Below, piece by piece: positions 59,704 through 64,000 of a DNA stretch of 64,000 nucleotides. This DNA comes from Bacteroidales bacterium. Lineage in GTDB: Bacteria > Bacteroidota > Bacteroidia > Bacteroidales > WCHB1-69. Location of the stretch: NCBI GenBank assembly GCA_028684405.1, contig JAQUGA010000001.1:5569-69568 (forward strand), given 5' to 3'. The notes beneath the pieces are model-generated. The model was not told the origin of the DNA. It worked only from the letters and a program-made list of their open reading frames with translations, and ran no database searches. The first letter of the stretch is position 1; every line of letters starts with the position of its first letter. A program made the position numbers and the translations under genes.

Positions 59704-62700
59704 TTACACCGTCAGAATTGCATTGAGCAAAGCAATGGCAGAAAGTATATCGGGAATGTTTTTCACACTAAGAATCAAGCTGTTTTCTTTCTGTTTCATC
59801 TGACAGGTTTGTGGATGCAATTGAACAAAATTCAAAACTTTTGAAAAGGTTTCTGATTGAAAATAGTTTAAAGCTGGATCTTGAGGAAAATGAATTAGCA
59901 TTCTGTTGTTTTTTAAGGCAATTTTTTCCAACATCAACATTCCTGCCGTCATTCGTAATTTCATCGACATTATTAAATCTCTGGTTGCCTGAGGAATAGC
60001 ACCATAAATGTCCACCAATTTCGTGCTAAATAAATTCAAGTCTTCGTCCGAGCTTATTTTGTCAAGCTCGGTATATAGAGCCAAACGTTCGTTGGAATTT
60101 GGAATGTATGTATCCGGAATCATCAAAGCCATATCGGTTTCGATGATGCAATCTTTTTGAATAGGTTTTTCGTTTTGGAAAAGATCTTTAAACTCGTTGA
60201 GCTTAAGGTCTTGCATGGCTTCATTAATGATATTTTGGTACATTTCGTAGCCAATTTCAGAAATAAAACCACTCTGTTCGGCTCCCAAAATATTTCCGGC
60301 TCCTCTAATGTCAAGATCTCGCATGGCAATATTAAATCCACTTCCCAGTTCGGAAAACTCTTCAATGGCTCGCAAACGTTTTTTTGCTTCGTCGGTCAAC
60401 GTTAACTTTGGTGGTGTTAAGAGATAACAGAATGCTTTTTTATTGGAACGTCCCACTCTGCCCCGCAATTGATGCAAATCGCTTAATCCATAGTTTTGAG
60501 CTTCATTGATAATTATAGTATTGGCATTTGAAATGTCCAATCCCGATTCAATAATTGTGGTCGAAACAAGCACATCAAAATTTCCATCCATAAAATCCAC
60601 CATAATATCTTCTAAAGCCCTTCCATCCATTCTTCCATGAGCAGCCTTGATTTTTATATGCGGAAGATTTCGCTGAATCATATTCGCAATTTCTTCAATA
60701 TTGTGAATTCTATTATGCACAAAAAAGACTTGACCTCCACGAGAAGTTTCATATAAAATTGCATCTCGAATTAATGCTTCATTAAAACGATGAACCTGTG
60801 TGTCAATGGGTTGTCTGTTGGGCGGCGGGGTATTTATCACCGACAAATCGCGAGCTCCCATAAGCGAAAATTGCAATGTGCGAGGAATCGGTGTTGCTGT
60901 AAGTGTCAGAGTGTCAACATTGGCTTTGAATTGACGCAGACGCTCTTTGGCAGAAACACCAAACTTTTGCTCTTCATCAATAATCAACAATCCTAAGTTT
61001 TTGAATTCCACATCTTTACTCAATAAACGATGCGTTCCAATCAAAATGTCAATACTTCCTTCAGCCATTTTCCGCAAAGTCTCTTTTTGAGCTTTCGGCG
61101 ATTTAAAACGATTGATATAATCTACTTTGCAAGGGAATTGATGCAATCGTTCCGAAAAAGTTTGATAATGCTGCAAAGCTAAGATGGTGGTAGGAACCAA
61201 AATCGCCACTTGCTTGCTGTCTGCCACTGCTTTGAAAGCAGCCCGAACTGCAATTTCTGTTTTTCCAAATCCAACATCGCCGCAAACCAAACGATCCATC
61301 GGAAAATCGGCCTCCATATCCTCTTTTATGGCAATTGTAGACTTTGTTTGATCGGGTGTATCTTCATACTGAAACGAAGCTTCCAATTCGGTTTGCAAAT
61401 AAGTATCGGGCGAAAAAGAGAAACCAACAGATTTTTTTCGTTCTGCATAAAGTTTGATTAACTCTGTCGCAATGTCTTTTACTTTGCTTTTGGTCTTCGC
61501 TTTTAGCTTGTTCCAGCGATTGGCACCAATTTTATCAAGCACAGGCACAGTGCCATCCTTGCCGCTAAATTTGGAAATTCGATGCAAAGAGTGAATACTG
61601 ATGTATAAAATATCATCATTTTTATATATAATCCGAATCGCCTCTTGCTCCGTCCCGTTTTGTTCTATTTTCTCCAAACCGTCATAGCGGCCGATTCCGT
61701 GATCGACATGCACAATAAAATCACCCGGTTTTAATCCATAAATATCTTTCAGCGTCATGGCTTCGCCACGGGTATATTTTTCTCGAAGTGAAAAACGATG
61801 ATAACGATTAAAAATATGATGTTCCGTAATTAATGCAAAACGATGATCATAATCGATAAAACCTTCATGCAGATTCAGTTGGCTTAATTTATATTGCAAG
61901 GATGTTCCTACTTGTTGGTCTTGTAAAATAGAATCAATTCTTTTTAATTGGGCAGATTTAGCAGAAATAATGTAATTTGAAATTTCACTCTCCTTATTCT
62001 GAGTAAGGAAATCAGTTAGCAAATCGAAGTTTTTGCTAAAATGTGGCAAAGGTGCAATGTTAAATTCTATTTCATGACATTTTCCAAAACTGCTCTCTTT
62101 GCCGTATTCCAATGTGCTTTGGTCTTGACAAAATTTCAGAAACTCTGTACTTGACACAAATAAGGCAGCTGGATTTTTATATTTTTCTGAATTCGCCAGC
62201 TGCGAATATACTTCCATGCACTTTTCAAACTCCGTATCCATGCTTTGCAAAATATCAAGACTTCCATCCAGCCAAATAGATGAATTTTTGGAAAAATACT
62301 CAAAAACAGGAACATATTCGGTTTTGAGTTTCAGTTCTTTCAAATTTGGAATAATATTCACCGATTCAACTTGCTCAATGCTGAGTTGCGTTTCGGGATC
62401 TAAAACACGAATGGACTCAACCGAGGTGGCTCCCAGAATTATCCGGTAGGGTTTGTCGTACGAAAAAGAAAAGATGTCTATAATTCCGCCACGGATGGAA
62501 AAATGTCCCGGTTCGTAAACAAAATCAGTTTGTTCAAAATTATTTTCAATAAAAAACTCCAACAAAAAATCCATATCCAAAGGGTCTTTGGTTGAAATTT
62601 TAAAAGTGTTTTGCAAAAGTTGTTTTTTGGCAACCACTTTTTCGGTAAGTGCTTCGGGATAGGTTACAACAAGCACTCTTTTCCCTTCCGCCAATTTGGT

Positions 62701-63060
62701 AATCACTTCCGAACGCATCAAAACATTGGCATTGTCAAATTGCTCAATCTCATATGGACGGCGATAAGAAGTCGGGAAAAAAACAATTCTTTTCTCAGTA
62801 TAATCTACTTCTGATTCATTAAAAAGGGCCTCCAAATCATTTAAAAAATAGGCCGCTTGCTCTTTATCAGACATAACAATCAAATGAGAGCCTTTATATG
62901 AATCAATGAATTTTGCACAAAAAAGACTTTTTGCAGATCCGAAAATGTTTTTTAATAAGACTTTATGTGTATCTGATTGATTATCTGTAAAAACAGCGGA
63001 AACTTGCGTTTGAAAAATATCGTCCTTCAACAATTCATCTAAGAGATTATTCGCTTTCAC
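59704..63060 (-). CDS. mfd: Transcription-repair coupling factor Mfd
   Basis: 1118 residues, usual for Mfd. N-terminal UvrB-like domains (about 1-350), RNA-polymerase-interaction domain (near 450-520: LKPGDFIVHVDHGIGRYDGL), then a RecG-like SF2 motor with GDVGFGKTEIAVRAA (Walker A), IDEEQKFGV (DEEQ box), TATPIPRTLQFSLMG and RGRVGRSNKKAF (motif VI), and a C-terminal TRCF domain. It removes stalled RNA polymerase at lesions and recruits UvrA. Start is GTG at 63060; no ATG fits the conserved N-terminus. A TATCTTTG -7 lies just upstream. Confidence 0.96.
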   Translation of the reverse strand: MKANNLLDELLKDDIFQTQVSAVFTDNQSDTHKVLLKNIFGSAKSLFCAKFIDSYKGSHLIVMSDKEQAAYFLNDLEALFNESEVDYTEKRIVFFPTSYRRPYEIEQFDNANVLMRSEVITKLAEGKRVLVVTYPEALTEKVVAKKQLLQNTFKISTKDPLDMDFLLEFFIENNFEQTDFVYEPGHFSIRGGIIDIFSFSYDKPYRIILGATSVESIRVLDPETQLSIEQVESVNIIPNLKELKLKTEYVPVFEYFSKNSSIWLDGSLDILQSMDTEFEKCMEVYSQLANSEKYKNPAALFVSSTEFLKFCQDQSTLEYGKESSFGKCHEIEFNIAPLPHFSKNFDLLTDFLTQNKESEISNYIISAKSAQLKRIDSILQDQQVGTSLQYKLSQLNLHEGFIDYDHRFALITEHHIFNRYHRFSLREKYTRGEAMTLKDIYGLKPGDFIVHVDHGIGRYDGLEKIEQNGTEQEAIRIIYKNDDILYISIHSLHRISKFSGKDGTVPVLDKIGANRWNKLKAKTKSKVKDIATELIKLYAERKKSVGFSFSPDTYLQTELEASFQYEDTPDQTKSTIAIKEDMEADFPMDRLVCGDVGFGKTEIAVRAAFKAVADSKQVAILVPTTILALQHYQTFSERLHQFPCKVDYINRFKSPKAQKETLRKMAEGSIDILIGTHRLLSKDVEFKNLGLLIIDEEQKFGVSAKERLRQFKANVDTLTLTATPIPRTLQFSLMGARDLSVINTPPPNRQPIDTQVHRFNEALIRDAILYETSRGGQVFFVHNRIHNIEEIANMIQRNLPHIKIKAAHGRMDGRALEDIMVDFMDGNFDVLVSTTIIESGLDISNANTIIINEAQNYGLSDLHQLRGRVGRSNKKAFCYLLTPPKLTLTDEAKKRLRAIEEFSELGSGFNIAMRDLDIRGAGNILGAEQSGFISEIGYEMYQNIINEAMQDLKLNEFKDLFQNEKPIQKDCIIETDMALMIPDTYIPNSNERLALYTELDKISSDEDLNLFSTKLVDIYGAIPQATRDLIMSMKLRMTAGMLMLEKIALKNNRMLIHFPQDPALNYFQSETFSKVLNFVQLHPQTCQMKQKENSLILSVKNIPDILSAIALLNAILTV

Positions 63061-63071
63061 TTTTTTTATTG

Positions 63072-63079
63072 CAAAGATA
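63072..63079 (-). promoter_or_regulatory. Candidate -7 element of mfd
   Basis: Minus-strand TATCTTTG, 11 bp upstream of the GTG start. The leader would be very short. No TTG at the usual spacing. Confidence 0.4.
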
Positions 63080-63132
63080 AAAAGAATTATGGGCTATGAA
63101 AAAGAGCAGGCAGTTTTGTTGGGGAAATTTAA

Positions 63133-63178
63133 TTTTTGCAAACACGCAAGGTTTATTTTTGCAAACACGGAAGGTTTA
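63133..63178. repeat. Two tandem 23-bp repeats
   Basis: Units 63133-63155 and 63156-63178 differ by one base (C in the first, G in the second), each beginning TTTTTGCAAACACG. They lie between mfd and the small exported protein gene. No gene or motif explains them. Confidence 0.7.
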
Positions 63179-63270
63179 TGTGTAGGAGATTATAAAAACC
63201 TTCGGGGGTTGTATATCGGCGATTAGATTAGGCATTAGAAATTAAATAATATAAATTTCCCTAAATCTCA

Positions 63271-63843
63271 TTATTCGGGATTCCTCTTGAAATTTTCTCT
63301 TATTTTCAATTTGGGGATATACATCTCTTTCTCATCAACTTCTGTAATTTCAATAGCTTTAGTAAAGTTTTTATCATCAATGGACCAATATAAAATCAAT
63401 CCAGGGATATCTTTAAAAATATCATCATAATAAAAATTCTTGTGAATTTTCTTAGGAAGATAGTGAACCGTAAGGGTTCTTGAGTTTTTTTCATCTACTC
63501 CCACAACTTTAATTCTTGCCATATAAAGATCCAGACCCAAAGTAAATTCAGGTTTTGATTTCATACGTATAACATTTATCTTTGAATAATACTTTTTCAA
63601 ATCGTCTTGCACCGCTTTTTGAGAAGTCATCACCGTATCTTTTCCCCATATTCTGAAACGCTGCATCTTGTCTAAATCATAATAATAAAAACGTGTTTTT
63701 TTGGCATGATCCGTGAACCAAAGTGTGTCGTACGAACTGATTTTTCCATTTTCATATTGGGCAAACACAACTTGAACCGTTTGAGAATATAAATTCCCTA
63801 AAAAACACAACATTGAGAAAAACAATAGCTTCTTTAAAATCAT
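63271..63843 (-). CDS. Exported protein of unknown function
   Basis: 190 residues from the ATG at 63843; a longer frame starting at a TTG would overlap the promoter. A signal peptide ends in GNLYSQ. The mature protein is strand-rich with many aromatic and charged residues (KKTRFYYYDLDKMQRFRIWG) and a C-terminal KLKIRENFKRNPE; I do not recognise a family. Periplasmic or outer-membrane location is likely. Its own promoter is clear, and it lies divergent from the transposase gene at the window edge. Confidence 0.7.
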   Translation of the reverse strand: MILKKLLFFSMLCFLGNLYSQTVQVVFAQYENGKISSYDTLWFTDHAKKTRFYYYDLDKMQRFRIWGKDTVMTSQKAVQDDLKKYYSKINVIRMKSKPEFTLGLDLYMARIKVVGVDEKNSRTLTVHYLPKKIHKNFYYDDIFKDIPGLILYWSIDDKNFTKAIEITEVDEKEMYIPKLKIRENFKRNPE

Positions 63844-63858
63844 AATGAATTTTTTTTT

Positions 63859-63886
63859 CAAAGATATAAAATTATTGAATACTCAA
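63859..63886 (-). promoter_or_regulatory. Promoter of the 190-residue exported protein gene
   Basis: Minus-strand TTG (63884-63886), a 17-nt spacer and TATCTTTG (63859-63866). Both halves and spacing fit. The -7 lies 15 bp before the ATG at 63843. A divergent TATCTTTG on the plus strand (63905-63912) points to the transposase gene. Confidence 0.6.
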
Positions 63887-63936
63887 TCTTTAACCTAAAA
63901 TATTTATCTTTGCATTACAATTAATTCAATTAAACG

Positions 63937-64000
63937 ATGAATCTATTAAATTTTATTTCCCAATATCCTGATGAGGCTTCATGTAAAGCAAAGTGGAAAG
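63937..64000 (+). CDS. IS1595-family transposase, N-terminal start only (cut by window end)
   Basis: The last 64 bases encode MNLLNFISQYPDEASCKAKW plus one Lys, the typical start of an IS1595-type transposase, whose next segment would be a Cys-rich zinc ribbon. A TATCTTTG -7 element lies 24 bp upstream (63905-63912). The window ends here, so neither the DDE/DDN domain nor a right end can be seen, and the left terminal repeat was not identified. Partial; the element may be intact beyond the window. Confidence 0.75.
   Translation, partial: MNLLNFISQYPDEASCKAKWK

Noticed and set aside
1..64000. tRNA, rRNA, riboswitch or CRISPR elements
   Set aside because: Looked for typical conserved segments by eye (for example T-loop GGTTCGA-type, 16S/23S words, B12 or TPP core motifs) and found none convincing. 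A covariance-model search would be decisive and was not possible.

Overview
The window reads as chromosomal DNA of an AT-rich member of the Bacteroidota. The signs are two type IX secretion (T9SS) type A sorting domains, 7-TM AraC regulators, DUF4292 and DUF2141 proteins, many lipoproteins, promoters of the Bacteroidota form (TAnnTTTG at -7, sometimes with TTG at -33), and almost no Shine-Dalgarno sequences. A lysine-fermentation gene set (KamA, KamD, KamE) together with carotenoid genes and secreted glycosidases would suit a pigmented, glycan-degrading, partly fermentative marine or sediment lineage, for example a Marinilabiliales-like one. That last placement is inference. I saw no rRNA, tRNA or CRISPR.

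Layout. 0.1-6.0 kb: a leftward carotenoid operon in transcription order crtB, lipocalin, CruF-like hydratase, PlsC-type acyltransferase, GT2 glycosyltransferase, crtI. It probably makes a glycosylated and acylated carotenoid, with a small lipoprotein gene beyond it. 6.2-11.5 kb: a GH2-GH20 operon. 11.5-15.7 kb: ferredoxin, a perfect 25-bp inverted repeat, a broken tail of a nitric-oxide-reductase-like gene, a Spo0M-like gene, an orphan T9SS sorting domain (decayed gene), an AraC/methyltransferase repair protein, and a GH27 alpha-galactosidase. 15.8-29.1 kb: one 4410-residue secreted modular protein with a beta-helix and many Ig, PKD and adhesin-like repeats. 29.3-34.4 kb: a four-gene envelope transport operon (outer-membrane barrel, MMPL/RND exporter, LolA-like protein, DUF2141 protein). 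34.4-36.5 kb: a repeat-like intergenic stretch, a 7-TM AraC regulator and a small lipocalin-like lipoprotein. 36.8-40.3 kb: a NagB-like/PIG-L fusion convergent with a GH33 sialidase. 40.3-41 kb: a largely empty stretch holding a 29-residue membrane peptide gene with its own terminator. 41-44.2 kb: an Ig-like lipoprotein, MeaB GTPase and rhodanese operon. 44.3-48.7 kb: kamD-kamE-CoA transferase subunit B-thiolase. 48.9-52.2 kb, rightward: an S1-domain protein, RluA-type pseudouridine synthase and kamA. 52.2-54.0 kb, leftward: DUF4292 lipoprotein and queG. 54.2-59.4 kb, rightward: small membrane protein, mutL, two rhomboid proteases and an EEP-family protein. 59.4-63.9 kb: a second repeat-like intergenic stretch, mfd (leftward) and a small exported protein. 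The last 64 bases are the first codons of an IS1595-type transposase.

How the parts work together. KamA, KamD and KamE feed lysine through beta-lysine to 3,5-diaminohexanoate, and the CoA-transferase subunit and thiolase fit the acetoacetate end of that pathway. The middle-step genes (kdd, kce, kal) and the partner CoA-transferase subunit are not in the window. GH2, GH20, GH27 and GH33 together suggest use of host-like or algal/animal glycoconjugates, and the NagB-like protein fits amino-sugar handling. The barrel/MMPL/LolA-like operon looks like a trans-envelope lipid or hydrophobic-molecule route.

The least ordinary items are the lipocalin inside the carotenoid operon, the split kam locus with an unpaired CoA-transferase subunit, the NagB-like/PIG-L fusion that lacks a catalytic Glu, the 29-residue peptide gene with a strand-specific terminator, the two gene remnants near 12-13 kb, and the internally duplicated giant T9SS protein.
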